The notes below the pieces were generated by a model. That model ran no database searches, was not told the DNA's origin, and was given only the letters and a program-made list of their open reading frames with translations. The position numbers and the translations under genes are program-made. Below are positions 27,556-39,772 of a DNA stretch of 64,000 bases, one piece after another (positions within the stretch are counted from its first letter, which is position 1; each line of letters begins with the position of its first letter). The DNA is taken from the NCBI GenBank assembly GCA_021298395.1, contig JAJTFH010000014.1:1-64000 (forward strand), read 5' to 3'. Source of the stretch: Gemmatimonadota bacterium. Lineage in GTDB: Bacteria > Gemmatimonadota > Gemmatimonadetes > Gemmatimonadales > Gemmatimonadaceae.

Positions 27556-28742
27556 GTCTCCTCCTCGACAAGGCGCTGGACGGGCTCGATCGGTTCCGCC
27601 GCCTCCAGATAGCGCATCCCCAGCGTGACGAGCGCCTCGCGCTCGATCCCCGCGGGGAGCGCGCGCGCGAGGAGCGTGGCGCGCAGGGTCTCGTCCAGCG
27701 AGGGGCGACGCCCCGGGGTGAGCGCGGCACGCGGACGGACCAGGTCGGGGCGGCGGAGATCGAGGTGGAGATGGGTGGCGCGTCGCGCCAACTCGCGGAG
27801 CACCCGGTGATCGAGCGCCCGGGCGATGTGGCGCGGCACCTGATGCCCCACCACGCGCACGATCTTCCCGTCGATCCCACCCGGGATCCGCGCGATCGCC
27901 CCCTGGATCGCCGCGTCGAGCCCCTCCGCCGACATCCCGCGGCCATCGATCGCGTGGAGATCGAGCACCGGTCGCGCCGGCGCCAGCGGATGGAAGGTCT
28001 GCTTCCCCGTGGTGAGATCCCGCTCGATGAACCCCTTCCCCGGGAGCTTCGTCGCACGCTCCTCGGCGAGCTCTCCCCACGGGTTCGTGCTCGTGTAGTC
28101 GATCGACCCCGAGTAGTAGACGTGATCGGCGATGCGGCGATAGACGTGATAGTGCCCGAGCGCGACGTAATCCCATCCGGGGCGCGTGACCTCCGCCAAC
28201 GGGATCTGCATCGCCGCACGATCGGCGGCCGCACCCGCCGGCACGATCCCCGGCACCTCGCCATGCATCACGAGCACGTTGCGCCGCGCCGCCGGATCCG
28301 GCGCGAGCTGGACGGTCCCCGGCGGGAGATCGGGGACCGCGAGCACCGCGCAGTCCCAGCGAGGAAGCGCGATGCGGACCGCCTCACGATCAGCGACGAT
28401 GCACCGATCGGCGCGCTCGAGCAGCCGCAGGATCCCCGAGCTCTCGGTGGAGCGCGGCATGTCGTGGTTCCCCGCCGCGATCACGACCACCGTCTCTGGC
28501 AGCGCCGCATGCAGCCGACCGAACTCCCGCACCGCGTGCAGGATCGCGGTGTTCGTCGGGCGCACGGTGTGGAAGACATCGCCCCCGATCACCACCAGCG
28601 CCGGCGCGAGCGCGATGATCTGGTCGACGGCACGCGAGAAGGTCGCGGCGACGTCGGCCTCGCGCTGATTCATCCCAGCCGGCGTCTGCCGATGGTATTG
28701 GCGGAAGCCGAGATGGAGATCGGACAGATGGACGAGGCGCAC
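27552..28742 (-). CDS. sbcD: SbcD/Mre11-type exonuclease
   Basis: A 396-residue calcineurin-like metallophosphoesterase, the nuclease of the SbcCD complex. All metal motifs are seen in order: HLSDLHLGF, VVIGGDVFHT, AAGNHDMPRS, LVMHGEVPG and ALGHYHVYRR. The C-terminal domain (from about residue 270) would contact SbcC. The start codon ATG at 28742 begins MRLVHLSDLHLG as in the family. It overlaps sbcC by four bases. The enzyme is cytoplasmic. Confidence 0.93.
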   Translation of the reverse strand: MRLVHLSDLHLGFRQYHRQTPAGMNQREADVAATFSRAVDQIIALAPALVVIGGDVFHTVRPTNTAILHAVREFGRLHAALPETVVVIAAGNHDMPRSTESSGILRLLERADRCIVADREAVRIALPRWDCAVLAVPDLPPGTVQLAPDPAARRNVLVMHGEVPGIVPAGAAADRAAMQIPLAEVTRPGWDYVALGHYHVYRRIADHVYYSGSIDYTSTNPWGELAEERATKLPGKGFIERDLTTGKQTFHPLAPARPVLDLHAIDGRGMSAEGLDAAIQGAIARIPGGIDGKIVRVVGHQVPRHIARALDHRVLRELARRATHLHLDLRRPDLVRPRAALTPGRRPSLDETLRATLLARALPAGIEREALVTLGMRYLEAAEPIEPVQRLVEEET

Positions 28743-28779
28743 GCCCGCTCACCTCGCCCGTCGTCGGAGGCTCACCGAC

Positions 28780-29982
28780 TCACGCACGCATGGCGCGCGC
28801 GACGCGCGCGATGCGATGGCAGGCCTCGACGACCTGCGCCTGATCGGCGGCATAGGAGACGCGCACCCAATCGGGGGTGCGGAACGCCGACCCAGGGACG
28901 ATCGCCACCCCAGCCTCGTCGAGCAGCCGCGCGCAGAAGGCGCCCCCCGCATCGGGGACCGTCCCCGCACCGGGGGCTTCGAAGTAGAAGTAGAAGGCAC
29001 CGGCGGGATCGAGCACGCGGAGCCCCGCTTCGCGGAGGATCGGCAACGCGGCGTCGCGCCGGCGCTTGAACTCCGCGACCATCGCGTGGACCGCCGCCTC
29101 CACGGGCTCCCCGATCGTGAGCGCCGCGAGCGCGGCGTGCTGCGAGACCGCTGCGGCATTCGACGTGGTGTGCGACTGGAGCGCATTCATCGCCTTCGCG
29201 ACCGCCGTGGGCGAGACCGTCCAGCCGATCCGCCACCCCGTCATCGCATACGCCTTCGCCACCCCATTCACGACGATGAGATTATCACGATGCGCGGCGA
29301 CGTCGAGCGCGCTCGGTGCCGGCGCATCGTACGCGATGCGCCGATAGATCTCATCGCTGATCACCCACCACCCACGCGCCGCCGCCAGATCGAGGATCGC
29401 GCGCAGTTCGTCCGGCGAGTAGACCGATCCCGTCGGATTGCTCGGGGAGTTGAGCATCACGCCCTTGGTGCGCGGCGTCGCCGCGCGCGCGAGGAGGTCG
29501 GGGTCGACCTTGAAGCCACGCGCCGGATCGCCAGGCACCTCGATCGCGTTCGCGCGCGCGAGCCCGACCATCTCGTAATAGCTCGTCCAGCTCGGCGTCG
29601 GGATGAGGACCTCGTCACCCGGGCCAAAGAGCACGAGGCAGGCATTGTAGAGCGACTGCTTGGAGCCCGTCGAGACGACGACATCGGCGGCCGTGACGCG
29701 ATCGGGACCCGCGTACGCGCGATTCGCGTCGGCGGCGATCGCCTCGCGGAGCGGGAGGATCCCCTCAGTCGCGGTATACCGGGTGGCTCCTGCGTCGATC
29801 GCGGCCTGCGCCGCACGCCGGATCGGCTCCGGGGTGTCGAAGTCGGGTTCCCCCGCCCCGAGGTCGATGATCTCGCGCCCCTGCGCCTTCAACGCCTTCG
29901 CCCGCTGGGAGACCGCGATCGTGGCCGACTCACGGAGCGCCACGATGTTCGCCGAGGGGTGGAAGACGAGGGGGGTGGACAC
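28780..29982 (-). CDS. Aspartate aminotransferase (class I, PLP-dependent)
   Basis: A 400-residue fold-type I aminotransferase moving amino groups between aspartate and 2-oxoglutarate, or related pairs. The PLP-binding lysine is in VVNGVAKAYAMTGWRIGW. Other marks are TATEGILPLREAIA, STGSKQSLYNACLVL, NSPSNPTGSVY and the phosphate-site Arg in WRIGW. The GTG at 29982 is decided by a GGAGG site at 29989-29993, six bases away; a much longer upstream reading overlaps the divergent neighbour and has no homology. It resembles the thermophile-type 1-gamma subgroup, some of which also accept prephenate. Confidence 0.92.
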   Translation of the reverse strand: MSTPLVFHPSANIVALRESATIAVSQRAKALKAQGREIIDLGAGEPDFDTPEPIRRAAQAAIDAGATRYTATEGILPLREAIAADANRAYAGPDRVTAADVVVSTGSKQSLYNACLVLFGPGDEVLIPTPSWTSYYEMVGLARANAIEVPGDPARGFKVDPDLLARAATPRTKGVMLNSPSNPTGSVYSPDELRAILDLAAARGWWVISDEIYRRIAYDAPAPSALDVAAHRDNLIVVNGVAKAYAMTGWRIGWTVSPTAVAKAMNALQSHTTSNAAAVSQHAALAALTIGEPVEAAVHAMVAEFKRRRDAALPILREAGLRVLDPAGAFYFYFEAPGAGTVPDAGGAFCARLLDEAGVAIVPGSAFRTPDWVRVSYAADQAQVVEACHRIARVARAMRA

Positions 29983-30109
29983 GAACGACCTCCGTGACGG
30001 GACGCGGGAAGAGGGAGCCGAACCAGTCGAGCACGAAATCGCTATATTCCGCGCTCGCCTGAGTGTACCACACGCGCCCCTCGTGGCGCCATTGAAAACC
30101 GAGTCTGCC
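29983..30109. promoter_or_regulatory. Divergent promoter region between aminotransferase and pseudo-helicase genes
   Basis: A 127-base divergent gap. TATATT at 30043-30048 is the best -10-like hexamer, on the plus strand about 60 bases before the GTG at 30110, but no good -35 box is at the usual spacing. The GGAGG at 29989-29993 is the aminotransferase ribosome site on the minus strand. A short GTGT-ACC-ACAC repeat lies at about 30063-30073. Confidence 0.3.
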
Positions 30110-31552
30110 GTGACCCCTTCCCCACGCGAGACGGCTGGTGCCGTCCGCTCCGCCCACGTGGCGCACTTCCTTCCCGCCGACTGGGCCCGCGTCGCGCAGC
30201 TCGCCCTGCCCGCGCTAGAACGCCTCACCGCCGAGGCGACGGGCACGCAGCTCCTCCTCTTGGTCCCCGATGCCAACGCAGCCACCGCGCTCGCGCGCGC
30301 CCTCGCGCCGCACGCCTCGGCCCATGGCCACCGCGTGGTCGCGGCGACCACACCGGCCCGTGCGCGTCGACTCCTGGGCGCCGGTCCGGCCCCGGTCGTG
30401 ATCGGGGCGCCGGCGGTGATCGCCGAGGCGCTCGCCGCCTCGCTCGCATCATTGGCTGGGGTGACCGCGGTCGGATTCATCGCCGCCGATGAGCTCGATC
30501 CCGAGGACCCTGCGCTCGCGACGGTCCTGGCCGAGGTCCCGAAGGGGGCCTCGCGTTGGCTCACCGCACTCGCCGCGACACCGAACGTCGAGCTGCTGAT
30601 CGAGCGCCATCTCCACAAGGCGCGGCGCGTGACCGACGACCTGATGCCGGCTGCAGAGGCGACGGCGAGCCTGACCGAGGGATCGACCCTGGTGCTGACC
30701 ACCGTCGGAGCCCCCGAGGAGACGCTCCCGCTGGTCCTCGATGAGATCGACGTTCCCTCGACGGCGGTCGTGACCGATGATCCCGCATGTGCCGATCGGG
30801 CGCGACACCTCGTGCGATCGCTCGGCTACACCGATGGCGCGCTCGTGACCGTGACCGATGGGGAGATCGCCCCGAACGCCGCCCTCGTGATCGTGCTCGG
30901 CCTCCCGTCGGGCTCGCGCTGGGCCGCGGTGACCGCCGCGCACCCGGCGCAGACGGTCGTCGTGATCGCGCCGCGTCAGCAGCGGGCGTTGCAGCAGGTG
31001 GTCGGTGCGATGCGCCTGCAGCCGTTCGGCGCGGCCGGGACGATCGAACGGGCGCGCACCGCGGAAGCGCGGGTGCGCAGCGAGCTGCGGACGATCCTGA
31101 GCACCGGGCTCCCGGCGCGCGAGATCCTCGCGCTCGAGCCCCTGCTCGCCTCGCACGATGGCACCGAGATCGCGGCCGCCGCGCTCCGACTGTTGGAGCA
31201 GACCCGTGCCGCGCAGAACGAGGTGGTGCAGGCCGCGGTCCGCCGCGTGCGCGAGCAGCATCAGCAGCAACAGGAGGCGGCCCGCACCGCCGAGCGCGAG
31301 CGTGAGCCGCGCGGGGGACGTGACGGGCGTGAGGGACGCGATCGCGGAACGAAGCCCGGTGGGTTCGGGGCGCGCGGCCCGCGGAGTGGTCCGCCTCGCA
31401 GTGCCCCCCCCCGTGGCGATGGACCTCGCGGCGACGGGCCCCGTGGCGGGCCCGGACGTGGCGGGCCCGGACGTGGCGGGCCGTCGCGTGGTGATGGCCC
31501 CCGCGGTCCCCGCAGTGGCCCGCCGCGTGGGGGCCCGAGGAGCCCGCGATGA
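30110..31552 (+). CDS. Degenerate DEAD-box-helicase-like protein with RGG-rich tail
   Basis: A 480-residue protein laid out like a DEAD-box RNA helicase but with key motifs lost. The first domain has [14 protein letters not shown] where TGSGKT would be, [10 protein letters not shown] in place of the GTPGR motif, DELD (127-130) for DEAD and LAAT (154-157) for SAT, followed by [16 protein letters not shown]. The second domain ([42 protein letters not shown]) lacks the Arg finger motif HRxGRxxR. After a Gln-rich coiled segment comes a basic tail from about 405 with many RGG/GRGG and PPRG units, typical of RNA-binding disorder. The GTG at 30110 is chosen; TTG at 30092 is possible. The stop overlaps tdk. 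Probably no helicase activity; an RNA-binding role is inference. Confidence 0.65.
   Translation: MTPSPRETAGAVRSAHVAHFLPADWARVAQLALPALERLTAEATGTQLLLLVPDANAATALARALAPHASAHGHRVVAATTPARARRLLGAGPAPVVIGAPAVIAEALAASLASLAGVTAVGFIAADELDPEDPALATVLAEVPKGASRWLTALAATPNVELLIERHLHKARRVTDDLMPAAEATASLTEGSTLVLTTVGAPEETLPLVLDEIDVPSTAVVTDDPACADRARHLVRSLGYTDGALVTVTDGEIAPNAALVIVLGLPSGSRWAAVTAAHPAQTVVVIAPRQQRALQQVVGAMRLQPFGAAGTIERARTAEARVRSELRTILSTGLPAREILALEPLLASHDGTEIAAAALRLLEQTRAAQNEVVQAAVRRVREQHQQQQEAARTAEREREPRGGRDGREGRDRGTKPGGFGARGPRSGPPRSAPPRGDGPRGDGPRGGPGRGGPGRGGPSRGDGPRGPRSGPPRGGPRSPR
31442..31482 (+). repeat. 15-bp tandem repeat coding GPGRG units
   Basis: A 15-base unit (cgtggcgggcccgga) occurs twice exactly at 31442-31456 and 31457-31471 and again for 11 bases to 31482. 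It lies in the RGG tail and could expand or shrink by slippage without breaking the frame. Confidence 0.85.
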
Positions 31553-32166
31553 GTGGGACACTCCAACTCACCGGCGGGTGGATCGAGGTCGTCGCCGGCG
31601 TGATGTTCAGCGGGAAGAGCGAGGAGCTCATCCGGCGCGTGCGCCGCGCGATGATCGCCAAGAGGCGCGTGCAGGTCTTCAAGTCACATCTCGATGATCG
31701 CTACGCGGGCGGGATCCACGCCGTCGGGAGCCACGATGGCCGCACCATCGAGGCGATCCCCGTCGATTCCGCTCGGCAGATCGCGCTCCGGCTCGACCCG
31801 ATGGCGCAGGTGATCGCGGTCGATGAGGTGCAGTTCCTCGACGAGGGGATCGTCGCGCTGGCCAACGACCTCGCCGCGCGTGGGCGCCGCGTGATCCTCG
31901 CCGGCACCGACACCGATTTCCGTGGCGAACCCTTCGGGATGATGCCGCAGCTGATGTGCGTGGCCGAGGTCGTCGACAAGTTGCACGCGATCTGTGTGCG
32001 CTGCGGAGCGCCGGCGTGCCGGAACCAGCGGCTCATCGATGGTCGACCGGCCGCGTACGATTCGCCGGTCGTGATGGTCGGTGGCGCCGACAGCTATGAG
32101 GCGCGGTGCCGCGCCTGTCACGACGTCGCGCCGCCGACGGGTGGCCGCCAGCTCTCCCTTACCTGA
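31549..32166 (+). CDS. tdk: Thymidine kinase (type II)
   Basis: A 205-residue kinase that phosphorylates thymidine to dTMP. The P-loop is [15 protein letters not shown], followed by the catalytic region [11 protein letters not shown] and the flexible lasso ending in the C-terminal [16 protein letters not shown]. Two zinc pairs (CVRCGAPAC and CRACH) are intact. The ATG at 31549 overlaps the preceding stop by four bases. With the phosphorylase at 14.7 kb, it gives both directions of thymidine salvage. coaE follows after 11 bases. Confidence 0.93.
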   Translation: MSGTLQLTGGWIEVVAGVMFSGKSEELIRRVRRAMIAKRRVQVFKSHLDDRYAGGIHAVGSHDGRTIEAIPVDSARQIALRLDPMAQVIAVDEVQFLDEGIVALANDLAARGRRVILAGTDTDFRGEPFGMMPQLMCVAEVVDKLHAICVRCGAPACRNQRLIDGRPAAYDSPVVMVGGADSYEARCRACHDVAPPTGGRQLSLT

Positions 32167-32177
32167 TCGGTATCCCG

Positions 32178-32783
32178 GTGCACACGATCGGCCTCACCGG
32201 GAACATCGCCGCGGGCAAATCGGCGGTCACCGAACGACTACGCGCCCATGGGCTCACGGTGATCGACGCCGATGCGCTCGCACGGGAGGTCGTCGCGCCG
32301 GGGACGCCGGCGCTCGCGGCGATCGTCGCGCGATGGGGGCCGCGCGTGCTGATCGCCGATGGGACGTTAGATCGTGCGGTCCTCCGTTCGATCGTCTTCG
32401 GCGATCCCACCGAACGGGCCGCGCTCGAGGCGATCACCCATCCGGCGATCGAGCGTCTCCGGTCGGTGCGGGTCGCCGAGGCCGCCGCCCGCGGGGAGAC
32501 GCTGATGATCCTCGACATCCCGTTGCTCTTCGAGGCAGGCCTCACGGCGTCAGTCGACCGGATCCTCCTCGTCGATGCTCCGGTCACCCTCCGCCGGGAA
32601 CGCCTGGTCCGGGACCGTGGACTCAGCGCGGCTGAGGCGGAGGCCATGATCGCCGCACAGTGGCCCGCCGAGGAGAAGCGGGCCCGCGCCGACTGGATCA
32701 TCGAGAACGATGGGACGCGCGCGATGCTGGCCGACCAGGTCGATGCGCTCATCCCCGCACTCCGCGCCATCGGACCAGCTTGA
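32178..32783 (+). CDS. coaE: Dephospho-CoA kinase
   Basis: A 201-residue kinase for the last step of coenzyme A synthesis. The P-loop is GLTGNIAAGKSAVTERL, the dephospho-CoA site includes IDADALAREVVAPG, and ILDIPLLFEAGL and RDRGLSAAEAEAMIAAQ follow as in the family. The GTG at 32178 gives the usual N-terminus (VHTIGLTGNIA); a longer reading from 32106 overlaps tdk and is rejected. Cytoplasmic enzyme, co-transcribed with tdk. Confidence 0.92.
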   Translation: MHTIGLTGNIAAGKSAVTERLRAHGLTVIDADALAREVVAPGTPALAAIVARWGPRVLIADGTLDRAVLRSIVFGDPTERAALEAITHPAIERLRSVRVAEAAARGETLMILDIPLLFEAGLTASVDRILLVDAPVTLRRERLVRDRGLSAAEAEAMIAAQWPAEEKRARADWIIENDGTRAMLADQVDALIPALRAIGPA

Positions 32784-32808
32784 CCACCCTCCGTTGACGG
32801 GGTAGCCT
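32780..32808 (+). promoter_or_regulatory. Candidate gcvH promoter
   Basis: TTGACC (32780-32785) and TAGCCT (32803-32808) with a 17-base spacer, ahead of gcvH. A second TTGACG lies between them at 32794-32799. No glycine riboswitch fits in the 66-base gap. Consensus match only. Confidence 0.35.
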
Positions 32809-32849
32809 TCGTCGACGGTGCGTTAATCGTTCACCACTCTGGAGCGCTC

Positions 32850-33236
32850 GTGTCTTCGATCCCCGCCGACCTGCAGTACACCAAGGACCATGAGTACGTG
32901 AAGCGGACCGATGACCCCTCGGTGGTCATCGTCGGCATCACCGACTACGCGCAGGGCGAGCTGGGCGACATCGTCTTCCTCGACCTCCCCAAGGCAGGGG
33001 CCGCCTTCGGCGACCACGCGGTGTTCGGCACGATCGAGGCGGTGAAGGCGGTCTCGGAGCTCTACTCGCCGATGGCGGGGACGGTGGTCGAGGTGAATCC
33101 GCGCCTCGATGGCGAGCCGGCGCTCGTGAACAGCGACCCCTATGGCGGCGGCTGGATGATCAAGCTCAAGATCGATGCGGGTGCGCTCGCCGGCCTCATG
33201 TCGGCCGACGCCTACAAGGCGCACCTCGGCGAGTGA
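32850..33236 (+). CDS. gcvH: Glycine cleavage system H protein
   Basis: A 128-residue lipoyl carrier that shuttles the methylamine arm of glycine between the P, T and L proteins. The lipoylated lysine is Lys66 in GTIEAVKAVSELYSP. The N-terminal KDHEYVKRTDD and the GITDYAQGELGDIVFLDLP core are typical. The GTG at 32850 has GGAG at 32841-32844. It converges on gcvP across a stem-loop; gcvT is absent from the window. Octanoylation could come from the LipM-like enzyme at 36.3 kb. Confidence 0.95.
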   Translation: MSSIPADLQYTKDHEYVKRTDDPSVVIVGITDYAQGELGDIVFLDLPKAGAAFGDHAVFGTIEAVKAVSELYSPMAGTVVEVNPRLDGEPALVNSDPYGGGWMIKLKIDAGALAGLMSADAYKAHLGE

Positions 33237-33282
33237 GCCGCCTCGCGGCGCGCTGAGGCGCCGCCATCGTTGATGTGATGAC

Positions 33283-33318
33283 GACAGGGGCGCCACGGAT
33301 ATCCGCGGCGCCCCTGTC
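33283..33318. terminator. Bidirectional stem-loop between gcvH and gcvP
   Basis: A perfect 12-bp stem (33283-33294 with 33307-33318). The 12-base loop contains its own palindrome CGGATATCCG. It lies between convergent gcvH and gcvP. No U-tract follows on the plus strand. Confidence 0.75.
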
Positions 33319-33341
33319 GCTTCTCCACTACCGACCTATGC

Positions 33342-36218
<2,877 letters not shown>

Positions 36219-36298
36219 GGTGGGGGGACCTCGAAGATCGGATGAAGGACCGCGAGGGAAAACTACAAGGGCGGGGTGACGCTCGTACATTCCTATCC

Positions 36299-37111
36299 GT
36301 GTCAGCATCCCCCTGCGCGGCGTTCCTCGATCTCCCCTGGTCGCTGCTCGACTCCGGCCCAGCGGCTGGCGTGGAGAACATGTCCACCGACCTCGCCCTG
36401 CTGGCGCATACGCGGTCGACCGGGCGGGCAGTGCTCCGGATCTACGCCTGGTCGCGCCCCACCCTCTCGCTGGGTCGGAACGAGCGGGCGCGCGGGAGCA
36501 TCCACGCCCCCGCCCTCCGCGCGGAAGGGATCGAGGTGGTGCGGCGCCCCACGGGGGGTCGTGCCCTCCTCCATGACCATGAGATCACCTACAGCATCGC
36601 CGCCCCGGTGGGGACGATGACCCTGCGCGAGAGCTATGTCGCGATCAACGCGCTCCTGCTCGATGCCCTCGCACGCCTCGGTGTGGCCGCGACCGCGATC
36701 GCACGCGACCCGGCGGAGCGCCGCGCCCTTCGCCCCGACGGCGCCGCCTGCTTCGCGGAGCCGGGGGAGGGGGAGATCGTGGTCGGCGGGGCCAAGCTCG
36801 TCGGGTCGGCCCAGTGGCGAGAGGAGGGGGCCCTACTCCAGCATGGCTCGATCCTCCTCGGGGACGACCAGCCGCGGATCGCGCGGCTCCGCCCCCCAGG
36901 TACGCCAGAGCACCCGATCGCCCCGGCGGCGACCCTCACCGGTGCCCTCGGGCGGCCGGTCACCTACGCCGAGGTCCGCGACGCCCTGGTCGCCGCTCTC
37001 ACCGACGCGATCGGCGCCGTCCCGTCCCCCCTCGATCCCACCTCACTTCGGCCGTCGCTCGCGCGTCTATTGATATCGACCGCCGACCCCAACTGGACCT
37101 GGCGACGCTGA
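36299..37111 (+). CDS. lipM: LipM-type octanoyltransferase / lipoate-protein ligase family
   Basis: A 270-residue member of the BPL_LplA_LipB fold. The opening [22 protein letters not shown] and [19 protein letters not shown] are those of LipM/LplA proteins. The catalytic cysteine candidate is Cys151 in [16 protein letters not shown], with the conserved Lys166 in [10 protein letters not shown]; this Cys-Lys pair fits LipM octanoyl-ACP:GcvH transferases better than ATP-using LplA. It lies beside gcvP. The window also has lipB. The GTG start at 36299 is inferred from homology at the N-terminus. LplA-type salvage cannot be ruled out. Confidence 0.75.
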   Translation: MSASPCAAFLDLPWSLLDSGPAAGVENMSTDLALLAHTRSTGRAVLRIYAWSRPTLSLGRNERARGSIHAPALRAEGIEVVRRPTGGRALLHDHEITYSIAAPVGTMTLRESYVAINALLLDALARLGVAATAIARDPAERRALRPDGAACFAEPGEGEIVVGGAKLVGSAQWREEGALLQHGSILLGDDQPRIARLRPPGTPEHPIAPAATLTGALGRPVTYAEVRDALVAALTDAIGAVPSPLDPTSLRPSLARLLISTADPNWTWRR

Positions 37112-38802
37112 TGTCTCTCCCCTCTCGCGACCTGGACGCCCCGATGCCGCGGCTCGCTCGACTCCGCCCGACGCTGCTCCTCCTGCTGGCCCTCGGCTGC
37201 GGACCCTCCGACCGTGCTGGTGGCGGGACCGTGATCATCGCGAGTCCTGCCGACACCGAGACGTTGATCCCGGCCCTCCGCACCACCGTCACGGGTCGGA
37301 TGGTGACCGAACTCCTCTTCGATCAGCTGATCGAACTCGGTCCCACGCTGAATCCCTTCGGCGACGCCGGCTTCGAACCGCGCCTCGCCGCCCGCTGGAG
37401 CTGGGACAGCGATTCCCTCGCTCTCGCGATGACGCTCGACGACGACGCACGCTGGCACGATGGACGCCCGGTGGTCGCCGCCGATGTGGTGACTGGCTAC
37501 CGCGTGATCATGGATCCCACGAATGGGTCCCCGATCCGGAGCGAGATCACCGACCTCGATTCGGTGACGGTGCGAGATGAACGCACGGCGGTTCTCCACT
37601 TCAAGAGTCGCACCGCCGAACCCTTCGTCACCGCCGCCGCGGTGGTGCCCCTCCCGTCCCACCTCATCGACACCATCCCCGCTGGTGCCTTGGCGACGAG
37701 CGCCTTCGCGCAGCAGCCGGTGGGGAGTGGGCGCTATCGCCTGGTCGCGCGGGAGCCGAAGGCGCGCACCGAGTTCGCTGCCGTCACCGATCACTATCGA
37801 GGACGCCCCGGCCCCGACCGTCTCGCCCTCGTGGTCGCCCCCGATCCCGCCACCGGGATCGCGAAGCTCTGGGCCGAGGAGGCCGATGTCTGGGACAACC
37901 TCCCGCCGACGGAGGTCGCCGCAGCGGCCGCGCACCCACAGGTGCGGCTGATCCAAGCCGCGGGGTGGGACTACACCTTCATCGCCTTCAACTATCGCGA
38001 CCCGTCGGACACGGCACGGGCGCATCCCCTCCTCGCCGATCACGCCATGCGTGCCGCGCTCTCGCACGCGGTCGACCGCGAGCAGCTCGTGCGCGCCCTC
38101 TTCGATACCTTGGCGCGCCCCCTGCTCGGCCCCTTCGTCCGCGCACAGTTCACCGCCGACACCACGCTCGCGCCGCCGGCCTTCGATACCACGGCGGCGA
38201 ATCGTCTCCTCGACTCACTCGGATGGACGGCGCGTGATCGCGCCGGGATCCGTCGGCGTGGCGGTCGTCCGCTGCGACTGCGCGCCTTGGTGCCGGCCCC
38301 GAGCGCGAACCGCGTCCGTGCCTCGGTGCTCGTGCAGGAACAGCTCCGGCGCGTCGGCGTCGATCTCGTCATCGAGAAGCTCGAGGGCCAGGCCTTCGGC
38401 GCCGCGCGCGATGCCGGCACCTTCGATCTCGTCTTCCATGGGGTGGGCACCACGCCGAGCGTGCGGGGGCTCCGCACCACCTGGGCGAGCCGCACGCCAG
38501 CGGGGAACGGCCGCCTGAACGCCGGCAACTTCCGCGATACCACCGTCGATGCCTCGCTCGAGGCGGGGCTCACCGCCCTCGACCCCGAGCGCACACGCAC
38601 GCAGATCCGCACCGCGTATCGCCGCGTGATCGACGACGCGGCCGCGATCTGGCTCTACGAACCGGTGCAGGTCGCGGGGGTGCACCGCCGCTTCGTCACG
38701 CCGGCGTGGCGCTCCGATGCCTGGTGGCGCACGATCGGCGAGTGGCGCTTGGACCCGGCGGCCACGCGCCTCGCGCGCGACGCCCGTCCCACGGCCCCCT
38801 GA
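37111..38802 (+). CDS. Peptide/nickel-type ABC substrate-binding lipoprotein
   Basis: A 563-residue family 5 solute-binding protein. It has a lipoprotein signal ending in LLLLLALGC with Cys30. The family pattern DDARWHDGRPVVAADVVTGY is present, followed by FAQQPVGSGRYRLV and HAMRAALSHAVDREQLV. It captures oligopeptides or similar ligands outside the inner membrane. The ATG at 37111 overlaps the lipM stop (TGATG); an inner ATG at 37144 would give a shorter signal. It is the first gene of a four-gene importer operon with the two permeases and the fused ATPase. Confidence 0.88.
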   Translation: MSLPSRDLDAPMPRLARLRPTLLLLLALGCGPSDRAGGGTVIIASPADTETLIPALRTTVTGRMVTELLFDQLIELGPTLNPFGDAGFEPRLAARWSWDSDSLALAMTLDDDARWHDGRPVVAADVVTGYRVIMDPTNGSPIRSEITDLDSVTVRDERTAVLHFKSRTAEPFVTAAAVVPLPSHLIDTIPAGALATSAFAQQPVGSGRYRLVAREPKARTEFAAVTDHYRGRPGPDRLALVVAPDPATGIAKLWAEEADVWDNLPPTEVAAAAAHPQVRLIQAAGWDYTFIAFNYRDPSDTARAHPLLADHAMRAALSHAVDREQLVRALFDTLARPLLGPFVRAQFTADTTLAPPAFDTTAANRLLDSLGWTARDRAGIRRRGGRPLRLRALVPAPSANRVRASVLVQEQLRRVGVDLVIEKLEGQAFGAARDAGTFDLVFHGVGTTPSVRGLRTTWASRTPAGNGRLNAGNFRDTTVDASLEAGLTALDPERTRTQIRTAYRRVIDDAAAIWLYEPVQVAGVHRRFVTPAWRSDAWWRTIGEWRLDPAATRLARDARPTAP

Positions 38803-38809
38803 TCCGCTG

Positions 38810-39772
38810 ATGGGCGCCTCGCTCCTCGGTCGGCTCGCGCAGGGCGCCCTCGTCGTCCTCTTCGTCGTCGCCACCTGCTTCGCGCTGATCCGTCTCGCGC
38901 CGGGGGATCCCTTCTTCCGTGCTCTCGATGAGGCGAGCGTCCCCGCCGAGGTGCGCGCGGCGCAGCTCGCTCGCTTCGGGTACGATCGTCCGATCCCCGA
39001 GCAGTTCGCCCGCTACCTCGGCAACGTCGTACGTGGTGACCTCGGATGGTCGCACTCGCGCGGGCAGCCGGTCGCCCAGGCGATCGCGACCGCGCTCCCC
39101 TCGACGCTCCTGCTCGTGGGCACCGCAGGGCTGCTCGCCTTCGTGGTGGGAGTGAGCCTAGGTGCGTGGAGTGGGTGGCACGCCGATCGTCCGATTGCGC
39201 GCGGGATCGATCGCGGCGCGATGCTCCTCCTCTCGATCCCTGATTATCTGCTGGCTCTCCTCGCGGTCATGGGGCCGGCGCTCGCCTGGGGGCTCTTCCC
39301 CGTGGGTGGCGCGCGCACCGAGTTCGGTCCGACGGGTCTGCTCGGGTTGGTCGACCGACTGCACCATCTCGTGCTTCCCGTGCTCGCGCTCGCACTCCCG
39401 ATCGCGGCGGTGGTGACGCGTCTCCAACATGCCGCGATGCGCGACGTGCGCGACGCGGCCTTCATCCGCACGGCGCGCGCCAATGGGGTCCCCGAGCGGC
39501 GGATCCGCTGGCGCCACGCGCTGCGCAACGCTCTCGTCCCCGTGCTCTCGTACGGCGGCGTCCAGGTCGCCGCCGCGCTCAGCGGCGTGGTGGTGATCGA
39601 GCGGATCTTCGCCTGGCCCGGGATGGGCCGTCTGCTCTACGACGGCGTCTTGAGCCGTGACTATCCCCTGATCGCCGGTGGGGTCCTCGTCGCCGCGATC
39701 GGCACGGTGCTCGGTACGATGGTCGCGGACCTCGCGATCCGTTGGGCCGACCCGCGGCAACGGAACGCATGA
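38810..39772 (+). CDS. ABC transporter permease, DppB/OppB type
   Basis: A 320-residue inner-membrane permease with about six helices. The opening LGRLAQGALVVLFVVATCFALIRLAPGDP and FGYDRPIPEQFARYLGNVVRGDLGWS are DppB/OppB signatures. The cytoplasmic EAA loop is visible as RTARANGVPERRIRWRHALRNALVPVL. The ATG at 38810 follows the binding-protein stop by seven bases; the long reading from 38717 overlaps that gene. The stop overlaps the next permease (ATGA). Confidence 0.9.
   Translation: MGASLLGRLAQGALVVLFVVATCFALIRLAPGDPFFRALDEASVPAEVRAAQLARFGYDRPIPEQFARYLGNVVRGDLGWSHSRGQPVAQAIATALPSTLLLVGTAGLLAFVVGVSLGAWSGWHADRPIARGIDRGAMLLLSIPDYLLALLAVMGPALAWGLFPVGGARTEFGPTGLLGLVDRLHHLVLPVLALALPIAAVVTRLQHAAMRDVRDAAFIRTARANGVPERRIRWRHALRNALVPVLSYGGVQVAAALSGVVVIERIFAWPGMGRLLYDGVLSRDYPLIAGGVLVAAIGTVLGTMVADLAIRWADPRQRNA

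Noticed and set aside
32784-32849. Glycine riboswitch before gcvH
   Set aside because: The gap is only 66 bases, too short for the aptamer, and I see no matching core.
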